Assembly: GCA_013397435.1 (NCBI GenBank)
Contig: VZRG01001542.1
Coordinates: forward strand, 1,778-65,777
DNA from: Erythrocercus mccallii
Taxonomy: Eukaryota > Chordata > Aves > Passeriformes > Dicruridae
Direction: 5' to 3'
DNA length: 64,000 nucleotides
This document shows, piece by piece, positions 1 through 11,003 of the stretch. The notes under the pieces are model-generated. The model was given only the letters and a program-made list of their open reading frames with translations, searched no databases and was not told the DNA's origin. The number at the start of each line of letters is the position of its first letter. Position 1 is the stretch's first letter. The translations under genes were made by a program, and so were the position numbers.

Positions 1-312
1 TCCCCAAGAATAAAGCTAATGAGAAGCACTGAAAAAACAAGCAGGTAGATCAGGCTGCAAAGATAGAAGTGTCTAAGATAGACTTGGATTGGCAACATAA
101 GGGAGAGTTGTTCCTAGCTCGATGGGCGCATGATGCCTCAGGTCATCAGGGCAGAGATGCCACCTATAAGTGGGCACGAGACCGAGGGGTGGATCTCACC
201 ATGGACAGCATTTCACAGGTTATCCCTGACTGTGAGATGTGTGCTGCCATTAAGCAGGCCAAGCGGGTGAAGCCCCTCTGGTATGGGGGGCAGTGGTCCA
301 AATATAACTATA
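1..312 (+). mobile_element. Endogenous retrovirus pol fragment, integrase zinc-binding domain
   Basis: Part of a retroviral integrase, the enzyme that inserts proviral DNA into the host genome. The frame open from 33 to 350 has the spacing of the N-terminal HHCC zinc finger: His codons at 129 and 144, Cys codons at 231 and 240 (H-x4-H-x28-C-x2-C). An aromatic and basic stretch follows, as in avian endogenous pol genes. The reading frame upstream carries a TGA at 30-32, and similarity stops near 312, where the sequence becomes simple AT-rich DNA. The catalytic DDE core is absent. It is a dead fragment cut by the window edge on the left. No LTR is visible next to it. The class (ERVL-like or ERVK-like) is uncertain. 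Confidence 0.75.
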
Positions 313-629
313 ACTATATTACCTACATATGTATATTAAATGTGGCTTAACCTGTATGATTTGGGAGGTTTTTTTAAGCTAGACTGATTGGTGCGTTTCA
401 TATTTTCATTTAGTTTTAATTTTCACCTAGGATTACTCTGTTTTTCCCCTTGCTTTCTAGGTCAAATTGATGTATGCTCAGTTTCTTCTCGGATGCCATA
501 GTTGAAGCAGTCTCTAATCAGAAAAGCTTATTATGTTATTCTTGGTTTTAGTATTTGTCTTCATAACATATTTTGATTAGATTTTGTCTGAGGGTCAATA
601 AGGATATAGAGTTTCAGTCATAAAAAGCA

Positions 630-630
630 T

Positions 631-661
<31 letters not shown>

Positions 662-662
662 G
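630..662. repeat. (TA)n microsatellite
   Basis: Alternating TA over about 33 bp with one interrupting G. It is simple sequence and probably length-polymorphic. Confidence 0.9.
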
Positions 663-929
663 GTTTGTCTATTTGCTCAAGAAAGGAAATCTTACACTGA
701 AGGAGGAGCAGGTCAACATGAATGCTTGGGATTCTTAGATCTAACATCAGTCTAGTGTCAAGTTTGTGAAGCAGAAAACAAAACTGAAGAATAAAATTCA
801 GCAACCACCATCCCAAAAATGTAGCAAAGGAAATGAGACCTGAGGAATTCTAAAAAAGGATTTTTTTCTGCCAATTTTTCATATCCTGTTAAAAATAATA
901 AGAAGTAACAGATGTTAAAGATAAAGCAA

Positions 930-974
930 AAATAATATGCGCTTTGAGTGAATAGCAAATTGACTGGAAGGGAG
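930..974 (+). repeat. 45-bp dispersed direct repeat, copy 1
   Basis: Matches 2412-2456 at 42 of 45 positions in the same orientation, 1,482 bp apart. The shared core is TTTGAGTGAATAGCAAA followed by TGACTGGAAGGGAG. The flanks do not match, so this is a short duplicated block and not an obvious transposon end. Confidence 0.8.
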
Positions 975-1860
975 TATGAATGAGAAAACCAGGATGTTCA
1001 AGTACCTTTTAATATTATGCTGAACAACCACTACTCTCTTACCAAGGCTTATTGAGCACAGCAGCTGATTCTCCATGTGGAGGCCAGTATAGACCACCAT
1101 CAGATAAAGACAGAATTGGCAGAACCGAGAAGAGTCTTTAGGCTCTCATTCTGCAGGCACAGGAATGATGTGCCCCAGCAGAAAGTCAGCAGAATGAAAA
1201 GCTAAATGTTTTCAGAAGGCTTTTCCCAGTGGGATCTGAGACTGTGACCCTGTATTTACTCCTGAAATATAAAGAATGCTTGCTTCTTTTATTTCAGGAA
1301 GAAAGGGAAGACACGTAATTCCAGCTTGTAATACAGCTTGCCCTCCCTACAAGATGTCCTTCAACCTTCCCAAGTTTTCCCTAGGCTCCAGCGCTATTCT
1401 GTGGCATCTTTCAGTCTAGTATTTGTACAGTTGCTGTTTCAAAGTATCTGCACATCACAGATTTGTGCGAAGCAATTTCAGGAATGGCTGCTTCAGTGGT
1501 TGAGGCTTGTCCTGTTGCATTTACAGATTTTATTTCCTTGACAATTTCCACAGTGCATTATTTTCTTATTTTACTTCCAGGATAGGACTCCTTGGCTATT
1601 GTTCTTAGTACTTCAATCTTGGTGCTTTTAAAATATGGGGTTTTTTAAATATATATCTATCCCCACGTTTCCCTCTTCTTCCTTGTGAGTGGAATTTTTT
1701 TCTGCCTTCTTTTGATCTCAAGTGATCCATGACTGCTGGTGGGTCTTTACTTTCAGAGAAGACTTGTCTGCTTCCTCTAGAGCAGCAAACATGACAATGG
1801 CAGATACAAAGCTGAAATTGCTAGTTGGTGTGCTTTTGTTCGAGTCTTTTTGGTTGTGTG

Positions 1861-1930
1861 GGGGTTTTCTGTGTTTTTTTTTTTGTTTGTTTGGTGGGTT
1901 TGTGTTTTTTGGTTTTTTTGGTTTTTTGCT
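1861..1930 (+). repeat. G/T-rich low-complexity tract
   Basis: A run of T blocks broken by G doublets and triplets on the + strand. Similar tracts recur near 14755, 18090, 23240 and 24232. It makes long but meaningless open frames on both strands. Confidence 0.8.
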
Positions 1931-2411
1931 AACACTGAGCAATGAAAACTTGCTTGTCCAACTACTTTGTGCCATTCCCTCATTATTGAAATGCAGGATG
2001 ATGCTTTCTACTGTGATTTTGACAACTGAAAATTACATAATATATTAGAAACACTGATGATGAAAGTCAATTTTCAGGAGAAGCAGGTATGAGAAGGGAC
2101 ATAGTCCTTGGCTTCAGAGGGAAAAATTTTCTTTTACAATTTTTTTCTACTTTTAAGGCAGCCTTAAAAATATGGAGATATGTTTGAATATGTTTGGTTA
2201 AAAAGAAATTTTTAAAAATAATGAAATTTCAACTTTCCAAAGGTTTGGGTAGTCATTCAGGTAATGTGGGTACAGTATGAAATCTCATAACTTCTACTGA
2301 TGAGACTCAGCTTATGTCATTCAGACTGGATGATGTTTAATTCTTGTCAATTCTTTTTGAACAAATTGATTCATTCAACTTGTGTTAACCATCACTCAAC
2401 ACAGATCCTGG

Positions 2412-2456
2412 AAATAATCTGTGCTTTGAGTGAATAGCAAAGTGACTGGAAGGGAG
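2412..2456 (+). repeat. 45-bp dispersed direct repeat, copy 2
   Basis: Second copy of the block at 930-974, with three substitutions. No known repeat family was recognised on either side. Confidence 0.8.
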
Positions 2457-2713
2457 CAGTTCTTCACTGAAGAAATCCACAGGAAGCATAGTAGGGTATT
2501 CAAAGAACAAATAAAAACCACTATGTTGGAAGAACATTTAAATTAGCCTGCCTTGTCTTTAATGAGAATATTTTTTTTTAGTGTTTACCAAGTAAAACTA
2601 TGTAGAAACTTGAAGTAGGCAAATAGTGATCAGATTGATTGCAAAACTGACAAAAGCAATCAAAACTCTAATATTTAGGTACAGTAAAGCAAAACAACTA
2701 ACAAACATTAGAT

Positions 2714-2744
2714 TAAAACAAACAAACAAACAAACAAACAAAAA
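2714..2744. repeat. (AAAC)n microsatellite
   Basis: About seven AAAC units in a row. Simple sequence. Confidence 0.9.
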
Positions 2745-5668
2745 CCCCTAAAAACAATGCACTAATAAAGTTTTCTTTGTATATGCTAATCTCTGTTAAG
2801 TTTACTGTGGGAAAGACAGCAAAACATCTCAAAGCATATCCTATGCTTTGTTCAGCCACCTTTTCCTAGGAAAGCAAGCTTTTGATTAAATAAAAAAATC
2901 AAGGAAAGGACCACTCCACTGTAGGATGGTGCTCATAAAACTTACCAGCATTGTATCACCCTTCTTCAGGATATTCTTTGAAAGATATTTAGAGCATAGG
3001 AGTAATGCATGAAGGACTAATATAGTGGAAGTATAAAGTGAAGAATGTCCCACCACCTAACTTTGTACCCGTAAATTTCCACTCTGCCTTTCTTGGAGAA
3101 TTTGTTTTTTTACAATATTATTGAATTTTTATCACTGATTATTCAGTTAAGATTTCCTGATTTTCACTAGACAGAGTTTATTGCTTTTGTATTGGGTTTG
3201 TGATTTCATTGTCTTAGGTGGTCTGATTTCATCATACTGTTAGATTTCCAGTTTGTACTGCTTGAAGGAGAGCTTTTGCAGATCCTTTGGTTTTGAAACC
3301 TTTTGGTTTCATTGCTTATATATCCAGCTGTAAGTGGGGAAGAAGTAGGCCTGTAATTAAAAGCATCATGAGGAAATAATTTTTAGAGTTACTTATTTGT
3401 GGTGATACTTAAGGCCTCTAAGAGGTAGTTAAAGGTAATATTTTTTGTTAAAGGAGGATGTCCACATACATTTTCCTTTCAGGCAAATATGTTCTTTTTT
3501 CTGATAAAGACTATCATATTTCAAGTAAAAACAAGCTAAAAGCAATTCCACTTGCTTTGTTCTAATTAGGTAAATTAGTTAAACAGCTTAAGAGGAACTG
3601 GGCAAGTAGCATACAGTGCAGAAATGGTTATCTCTGCTGGTTTAGTGGAAGGTAATAAAGGGGGAAGGGAAGGAAGGTAATAAAATGGGGGAAAAAAAAG
3701 AGATTGCAGTGTACCATGAAGACTCTGTTTCTGCTGAGCTCAGGATTGTTGATGTGTACTAGATAAATGAATCCTCATGATCATCTTGCATACGTGTTGT
3801 GTCTGCAGAGAGGATGCAGTGACAAGTGCTGATACAGGACAAGTGGTGAAAATACCATCCAAACAGGGAGAGTGTTGGGGGCTGCCACTGGCAGTGGCAC
3901 TGCAGCCTTGCAGTTTTATACACAGCTCCATCTACTGCAGCTTGAGCTAGAAGAGTGCAGCCTGGGTGTGTGACTGTCAACATGAGAGAAAAAAAAATTT
4001 GCTTAAAATATAGAAACTTAGCTTTTAATCTGCTAACACTACTCAGAATGAATCTGCTTCACACCAGCTTTGATGCCAGCTCTTATTTATCTTAAATAAA
4101 TAAATACCTCTATAAATAAATATCCTTTATGGAGGAATCTATTCTTTATTAGGTCATTAGTAAATACTACCCTGGAAAAATAAACAAAAGGCTTTGCACA
4201 TGAAGAGATGAGGAGGAAGTTTGGAGGTATCCTGGTGAATTCAAGCGTGGGTTGTTTTATTTTCTTAATTACTGAGAACACTTGCAAGACAATAGCATCT
4301 TCTGTTTGTGAATTAACATAGCTCAAGTGCCTATTTTTAACCTGGGATATAAAATCATTTGACAAGATAGTAAAATTGGAAGTAGTTATGATCTAACCAA
4401 AGTTTATATCTTCACAGGTTGACTAATTTCTAGCAACAGATAAACTTGGAAAACACAAATCACCAGTATACATCTTTGAAAATTAAAAAAAAAAAACAGT
4501 AGAAAAACAGAATCAAAATGTCAAGAAAAATACAAATTGAAAAAGACAATAACTTTGATTAGAAATTGGTTTTACTGTTTTTTTCCTTGGTAAGGCATTA
4601 CAGACTCAAGAGAAAAGCAGAAATGATGCTATATAAAGTTCCCAGGAGTATGTGAAATGCACATTTGAGTGTGACTTCCAGATCTGTTCTGAAGACTTTA
4701 TTATCTTATATGCAAATAGTTAATATCACTTTTTGGAGCATCCAGTGAGCCTTCTCACATCTTATGTTAAGCAAAAATCTAAGTCTTCGGGGGAATGAGT
4801 TTTCTGACTTGTCATAGATTTATATCTTTATGGGATTTAGTTTGTAATGTCCAACTTTTATTTCAGATGTAGCACCATCTATTCAGAATGCTAAATATAC
4901 TGAAATACGTGAATGTAACAGAATGGAAAATAATAAATATTAGAATAAATATTAGAGCAAAAGAACAAATTGATCTTTGTTTTGTGTATGCATCTTTGAT
5001 TGTTTTTACAAAATGTTTTTGTAGGTGGTTCCTGAAGGAATAGGTGTTTCCATTTCTTGTTGAAGGAATTGAATAGGAATGTGGTGTTTGGTTTAATGAA
5101 AGTCAACAAACGTTGGATTTATTGGTTGGTACAAAGAAGAGTATATAGCTAGACTACCATCTCTGGTTTTGCTGTTTTATGCTACTCAGGTAGTCATTAA
5201 TCCTTACTCATTCAGACTTCCCAGTTGCTTGTAGTAATCAGTCCAACATAATTGAAAGGGTGGGAAATTATCATGCATGGGCTGTAAATTATTCCTCTTT
5301 GTACTTATCACCTTAAGGCACAGATTTCAGTTCATTGAGAAAGCAAAGCTGTTTGAAAAAACAGTGTTCAGATTAAGAATTTTGCTTGGAAACTTAAGCT
5401 ATATAGAGAGACATTTCTAATTTCTACCCAGACAGAAATTTTGCTCTATCTGTGTGGTGTTTTTTGGTGGCAGAGTTTGCTCTTAATGAGTTTGAACATG
5501 TGAAATTCCTTGCTGATGTACCTGGTTTATCACAAACTTCAGTGTAAGTAGTTTTGTAAATTTGTCTTTTTTGAGTCTGTTGAACCTGTGGGTTAGGTGT
5601 ATGACAGAATCAGAGCTGGCTCTTAGATTCTTTGTTCATTTGGTATTCCTAAACTGCTTTCTCTGAGA

Positions 5669-5669
5669 T

Positions 5670-5707
<38 letters not shown>

Positions 5708-5745
5708 TATATACACACATACATACAGACATATACATCTACATA
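5669..5745. repeat. Compound (TA)n/(CA)n-like microsatellite
   Basis: Some 77 bp of alternating purine-pyrimidine sequence: TA repeats, then mixed ACATA and ACAC units. It could adopt non-B DNA and is likely to be unstable. Confidence 0.9.
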
Positions 5746-6900
5746 TACATGTAGTAATAAAGAATTTGACAACAAAAAACTGTTACTGGAAAAACAAAGA
5801 GAAACAAATATCAGTTTAAGAATTAGAGGAATTCAGATTTTGGTTAAATGGAACACTGTAAAATTATCTAAAATCTAGGAATACACTGTATTCATCAACA
5901 CTCAGAAAAGTACCTGTTAGGAGTTCTTGAAAATATTTGTAGAAGGCTTCAGCAGATCCAGTGAATGTTTTGATGCATTGCATGTTTAGTAACAGCTAGT
6001 ACATGCTGTAGCCACACACGGGTAAGGATCAGATACCTAACTCAGCACACAAAGGACAACTTCTACAGAGCACCTTGAAAACAGAAAAACTGTAATTAGA
6101 GAAACTGCTTTGGCATAAAAGATTCACCAAGATGACCTACTTAAAAGGATCATCATGTACCTAAAGTCAGGCTACAGTTTGCAGTCATAAATATTACATC
6201 AGGGTTTTTTTAAGGCTGCATTTCTCTTCCAGTAAATGCTTCAGTTCCCATTAATAGTTGAATAGTGCCATCACATCTGATTTCTCTGAGAAACATTCAA
6301 AGTGTATGAAATAAATCTAGAGGAAGATACTAGAAATAAAGACTTTTTTACTGCAGGTGAATTTCTATTATTAAAAAACTAGGGAAATATCTTTTAACTT
6401 CTAAAGTCCTGTCTATTGATTGTAGACTTCGTTCTTTTGTACCAGAAGTGCATCACATCCTTAGTTTACCTAATGCAGTCTGTAGTTTTTCCTATGCCTC
6501 AAAACATTATCAGTCCTAAAACTCATGTCTGGAGTATACTTCTGGAGATGGTATATGCAATAGAATGAGTAAAAAAGACAACTTCTCAAAGACATTCCTT
6601 GCTCTTCTCCCATAAAGCTCTGAGGGCAGTTCACACTGCTTTAGAAAGGGTAATAAGATTAGCTTCAGACATTTCCATCTATTTTTATTCCTGCATCATA
6701 TCTCACTGCCTCCTTCATTGTATTACAGCAGTTTTTCTGAGGTAATGCTGGAAAATAGATCATTAAAATGATCATGGTTAAAAATAACCTTTTCCCCAAG
6801 CTGGAAGCAGGCAGTGTTTTCTTAGAAGCATTGCTAAAAAATTGTAGCCTGCTTTCTGCCAGAGGGGAGGCTTCTACAATCTGTTGCAGTGTCCAGATTC

Positions 6901-6916
6901 ACACACACACACACAC
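6901..6916. repeat. (AC)8 microsatellite
   Basis: Eight AC units, followed by a few imperfect ACAC pieces up to about 6931. Confidence 0.9.
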
Positions 6917-8002
6917 ATGCAGAGACACACAGACTGCCTTAACTTTAGACACGTGAGTAATGTGCAATTTTGTAATTGATTTTAGCTGTTCCAACTACAG
7001 ACTGTTGCCAAAGAATGATCCTGCATTTCTTCCTTCTGTATGCTTACATGCTGCTGCCACTTCTTTCTCCTGCCCCCAGTGATAGTGCAGATGTTTGGTG
7101 AGCAAATTGTCTTGCACATATGTCTGAAAACTGCACGGAGAAGAAGGGAATGGTTAGTCTTCAGTCTAATAAGTGAACTGCTCTTGACTCATTGTGTCTG
7201 CTTTTGTGGCCTAGGGGCTGCACAAGATGGAAAGATACAGCAGGGGAGCAGGGGGAAGAGCTGGGTCAAAATGTCTTGGTGCTTTCACTCAGCTTGGTTA
7301 GTGGGAACTCATGCTGGACTAACACACTCAGAGATGCATTAGCTGATATTATACACTCTGCCCCTACTGTGAGTATAGATAGGGAAGAAAGAAATGTGTC
7401 TGTTCATGACTTAGGTATTGGGAATCTCAATATTGGGAATTTCAAAATATGAAAGTGCCACCACTTCTGCCCACACAGCTCCCCACACTGAATTTTTTAG
7501 GGTGGGACTTCATATTGCTAAGACTCAGTGTGAATGCACTGTGAATGCATTGGCCAAATTCAGTCAGCTTTGAGACACTGGTACAGATAGGAGGAATACT
7601 AATGTTCTACAGGATTTGTGTTAAATAGAAGGCTAGAGAGATATTTCATGGTAACTCACTGAGAAAAAGGTTAGTATTTGTAGCCCTGTTTTGTAAGAAG
7701 GGGCTTAAAATATATGTTGTTTGATGCATGCAATTGCTTGGTTTCTTTCAGAATAAAACCTGGTATCCGAGACTAGAGAGTAAAAAATTAAATTCTGAAG
7801 ATTGATATTCAATTTATCTTCAGCATATTTTTCTTGCAACATGTGGTATTTGTATCTCTGAAGAAAATACAGGCTTTTATAGTCAAAGTCCTGTATTCTG
7901 ATGTCCAGTGCTTAAATAAAGATTGGGATGATTCTGTATCACTGTGAAGAGGCATCTAAAAATATTGAACTATAAGCTTTTTTTTTCTCTTATATTTTAC
8001 AG

Positions 8003-8126
8003 GTTGAATATTACAGCTTCACTTGTACCTGGGCTTTTTCCGCTGATGTCCAACACACAATAGACATTCCAAACAATATTTGGCAGGTGCCTTTGAAGCT
8101 TAACAGCAGTCCTTCTTTGATACAGG
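8003..8126 (+). other. SV2C: SV2C 5' UTR part of the first coding exon
   Basis: The exon is inferred to begin at 8003, after a pyrimidine-rich run and the acceptor AG at 8001-8002. The 124 nt to the start codon are not coding: an in-frame TGA lies at 8118-8120, two codons before the ATG. The presence of an acceptor implies at least one upstream non-coding exon, as in other SV2 genes. The segment contains a short upstream ORF at 8046-8063. Confidence 0.7.
8046..8063 (+). promoter_or_regulatory. Five-codon upstream ORF before SV2C
   Basis: ATG TCC AAC ACA CAA TAG lies within the predicted 5' UTR, ending 63 nt before the SV2C start. Its context is weak (C at -3, T at +4), while the SV2C ATG has A at -3 and G at +4. 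Leaky scanning or reinitiation would therefore be expected. Any effect on translation is inference. Confidence 0.5.
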
Positions 8127-8706
8127 ATGGAGGACACCTATAAAGACAGGACTTCACTAGTGAAAGGGGCAAAAGATATTGCTAAAGAGGTGAAGAGGCA
8201 AGCAGTGAAAAAAGTGAATAAAGCAGTTGACAAAGCCCAGGATGGCTACACACAGAGGTCCTACAGTCGATTCCAGGATGAAGAAGATGACGATGATTAC
8301 TATGGCCAAGGAGGAAATTATGGTGTAGAAGCTAATGATGATGAAGGATCAAGTGAAGCAACTGAAGGACATGATGAAGATGATGAAATTTATGAAGGGG
8401 AGTATCAGGGAATCCCCAACATGGGGCAGGGGAAGGATGACATGGTGGCCTTAGGTCAGTCTATGCGTGATGAATACAAGGATCGTCATGAACTGGAAAC
8501 AGAGAGGAAAGCTGAAGAGGAAGAGCTAGCACAGCAATATGAATTGATAATACAAGAATGTGGCCATGGTCGTTTCCAGTGGGCCCTCTTCTTTGTGTTA
8601 GGAATGGCCCTAATGGCTGATGGTGTTGAAGTGTTTGTGGTTGGATTTGTGTTGCCCAGTGCTGAAACAGATATGTGTATACCCAATTCTGGATCAGGAT
8701 GGCTTG
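8127..8706 (+). CDS. SV2C: SV2C, first coding exon (residues 1-193 and first base of codon 194)
   Basis: Start of synaptic vesicle glycoprotein 2C, a twelve-helix MFS-fold protein of synaptic and secretory vesicles that binds synaptotagmin and supports calcium-regulated exocytosis. The beginning MEDTYKDRTS and the segments SYSRFQDEEDDDDYY (46-59) and EGHDEDDEIYEGEYQGIP (80-97) identify the C paralogue over SV2A or SV2B. Residues 1-150 are the charged cytosolic N-terminus, with basic Lys-rich repeats at 14-37, acidic clusters at 51-58 and 82-93, and a probable helix at 115-143. TM1 spans about 151-176 and includes MADGVEVFVVGFVL. The ATG has a strong context and an in-frame upstream stop. The donor is GTAAGT at 8707; read-through would hit a TAA after two codons. 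Exon phase is 1. The frame is intact. Confidence 0.97.
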
Positions 8707-9339
8707 GTAAGTAAAGTCTTCATTCTGTCTTTTTGCTATTAAATGATTTGCTTACAGTAAGACTAAATAGGTATTTGTCAACACAGAAGCTTATATAAAA
8801 ATAGGTTCATCTTGAATATAAATAAAATTATTTAAATTAAAATTAGTTGTATTAATTAAGAATTTAATTAATATTGTAATTTTACTTTTTAGATTATTGC
8901 TTTCTTATTCAGTCAGTCAATAAATCACTAAAGAGAAAGATTGCACTGTAAAACTTCTTCTCATATACAAGAGTAGATGTCCAAATGAAGTAATCTAAAA
9001 TAAAGCAAAACCACAAAATCAGCCCACACATGTACAATTGGAATCCTGCTGAAATGATATAGGTATAATAAAGAGCAGATGATACAATTATATGGCAACA
9101 TTTTCACATATGGACCTTTGCAATGGTGAAGTAAAATTCAATCTGGAAAATGACAAAAATTCCAGTGAAAATGCTACCTATTATAGCCTTTCCCTCTTTT
9201 TTTCTTTAGTGCTTTTATACAAATGACTGTTCTCTAGCCATCCAAAGAGAATATTGTTTACTTAGGTCAGAGTGACAGAAGAATGAACAAGAGCCTGAGG
9301 TGTGCTTTTTGTGTGTTGATGGGGATGGGCTGTGTCTCA

Positions 9340-9735
9340 TCCCCTAGCCTGCTCCCTCCTGTGGTGTTGGGCACAGGCACTCTGAGCCAGCCTTGTGCGG
9401 CTTGGTGAGAGCAGCAGTGCTGAAATCAGGTCCATGCTGTTGTCCCTGGACATGCCTGGGAACAGCAGGTAAAACAAGGCTCTCACGGTGCAGGGCAGTG
9501 GAGAAAAGTTGTAGAAAGGGTTCCCCAAGGTAGAGGGGAGGTAGGAGCCTGGGCAATTGGGACAGAGCAGGAAATGGAATCTATATGTGTAGATAAGTGA
9601 CTTGGGCTTTGTCGAGATGGGTGGAGGTGGCAGGGTGCCACAACCTTCCCGAAGTGTCCCCAGTGAAGGAGTCACTTGGTGTCACAGGCACACACTCTCA
9701 CAGGCAGGCACACACACACACACACACCAGAGTGC
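9340..9735. other. GC-richer segment next to an LTR, origin unclear
   Basis: Base composition rises sharply compared with flanking intron, and the segment runs up to the LTR edge at 9736. Read on the minus strand it would follow the LTR 3' end, the place of a proviral leader. I see no clear tRNA primer-binding site. It includes a (CA)n run at 9709-9727. It may be retroviral internal sequence or another old repeat. Confidence 0.3.
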
Positions 9736-9926
9736 TGTAATCCCTCGACAATAACGAAGCAGGGAGGCTCTTCTTATGGAGTTCCACTGAGAAGGTTTAT
9801 TCCAGCCACACGTGAAGGGGTCTAGGGACAAAGACAGGGCACATGTGAGGGAGCAGGGTTTATATATGGGGCAGCAGGGGCTGAGTTGAGAGCAAGGTTC
9901 AGTGGGTGAGGGAGAAGGCGGTGCAG
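9736..9926 (-). mobile_element. LTR, 3' part (interrupted by a younger LTR)
   Basis: Read on the minus strand this has the layout of an LTR end: a TATATAAA box (complement of 9858-9868), an AATAAA signal about 60 nt later (complement of 9796-9801), and a terminus ending in TTACA. It stops at the target duplication of the inserted LTR at 9927-10671, and the remainder continues from 10677. No target duplication for this older element was found. Confidence 0.55.
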
Positions 9927-10671
9927 TGTCTCGATTCTGGGAGATAGGTGTCTGCCAGGGAAAGCTGGAGTTTTTCTTGGAATGGAGAATGTAAACCCCC
10001 TTCCCTCCAAATTATTATAATTGTGCAATTAAGGGCTTTCAGGCAAAACTTTGGGAACAGGAATAGCAGTTCTTTACTAGGAATATTAAAAAATACAAAT
10101 GTATTACTGCAGAAAGACAAGCAAACAAAACAAACAAAAACCTTAGAATACCCCTGACAGAGCCAGAGGTGCAACCTGACACCCTGTTGGTCAGGGTGTT
10201 AGAAGCAGTCCATACGAATCCTCCTGGAGTAACAGATGCGGTTCTGTGGAGTAGAGATGATGTGCAGAGAAGTCCAGTGGTGGAGAAATGGGTCCTGTCT
10301 TCCTCTGGAGAAATCCAGTGGAGAAACAGGAAAGTCTGATGTTCCTTAGTTCCATTTTTATCTAGGTAGGAGCTCCCGGGCCCCCCACCACTGAATGGAG
10401 CGTCTCACAATGGGATGATGTAATGCGTCATGTAATTGGTGACCCTCAACGGCCCATTATCAGCAGATATTGCCCCCAGAGGGAGGATGGGTGGTGAAAG
10501 AGATAAGAAACACTGCCCCACCTGGGTTTAACAGCTGGGCCATTATCAGAAAGCATTCGCCCCCCCCCTCCTCCCATAGTTACAAGAGATAAAGAAAAAA
10601 AACATTTCCCCAACTGCTTTCAACAGATTAAATAGAATACACTTTTTTTTTTGGTTCCATAACCCAAGACA
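9927..10671 (-). mobile_element. Complete solo LTR with TGCAG target duplication
   Basis: The element begins TGTCT and ends AGACA on the + strand, a perfect 5-bp terminal inverted repeat. It is flanked by the direct repeat TGCAG at 9922-9926 and 10672-10676. A 745-bp LTR with 5-bp duplications fits an avian ERV solo LTR left by LTR-LTR recombination. I place it on the minus strand from the AGTAAA poly(A)-signal variant (complement of 10073-10078) and general resemblance to passerine LTRs. An imperfect tandem duplication occupies its 5' part (10451-10625). It sits inside an older LTR. Confidence 0.85.
10451..10625 (-). repeat. Imperfect tandem duplication inside the U3 of the solo LTR
   Basis: Segments 10451-10533 and 10537-10625 share, in order, a CCATTATCAG block, a C-rich block, an AGAGATAA-AAA block, a CCCCA-CTG block and an AACA end. 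Retroviral U3 regions often carry duplicated enhancer units. The copies differ by many substitutions and a poly-C expansion. Confidence 0.6.
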
Positions 10672-10676
10672 TGCAG

Positions 10677-11003
10677 AGGCAGGGTAAGGTGCAAGGAGGG
10701 CCGATGGGGAAACAGGGGCAGAACAGGGGTGGAGAATTGCACCAAATGAGGACCAATGGGGTCTTGAGGAAGGGAGGACATTCTAGGGAAGCAACATAAA
10801 GGGGGAAAAAGGGGCAGGGAGGCCAACAAGCCAACTGAGGACATAGAACTGGGGTACATTTCAACCAAAGAACCCTGGGAGAAGAATTCCTTTCCTCACC
10901 CTAACATAAAGGGACTTGTCTCATTTAAGGAAGGTCCCTCCAAAGGAGCATCATGTACTCTGGTTTAGGAGGTGCCCTGACCTCCAAAGGGCCTGAAAAC
11001 TAC
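10677..11003 (-). mobile_element. Probable 5' part of the interrupted older LTR
   Basis: Follows directly after the TGCAG duplication of the inserted LTR and has the purine-rich, GC-richer character of the other half. On the minus strand it carries an ATTGG (inverted CCAAT) motif (complement of about 10752-10760). A possible edge is the TGTAG/CTACA at about 11003, but the true limit is not certain. Confidence 0.4.

Larger units (their letters stand above)
313..8002. other. Non-coding stretch upstream of the first coding SV2C exon
   Basis: AT-rich DNA with no convincing exon. It is either the 5' intron of SV2C, since family members have a non-coding first exon, or 5' flank; the sequence does not decide which. 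It contains microsatellites near 630, 2714, 5669 and 6901, a G/T-rich tract near 1861, and a 45-bp duplicated segment (930 and 2412). Short open frames here lack family signatures or codon structure. Confidence 0.6.

Noticed and set aside
2714..2744. CRISPR-like regular repeat
   Set aside because: It is a simple AAAC microsatellite without spacers, in a vertebrate genome.
7040..7452. Overlapping 100- and 86-codon frames upstream of SV2C
   Set aside because: No similarity to the SV2 family or any recognised protein, and they are not followed by splice donors in a useful phase.
9340..9675. 112-codon minus-strand frame as a retroviral gene
   Set aside because: It has no gag, protease or pol motif; the raised GC content alone makes long open frames likely.
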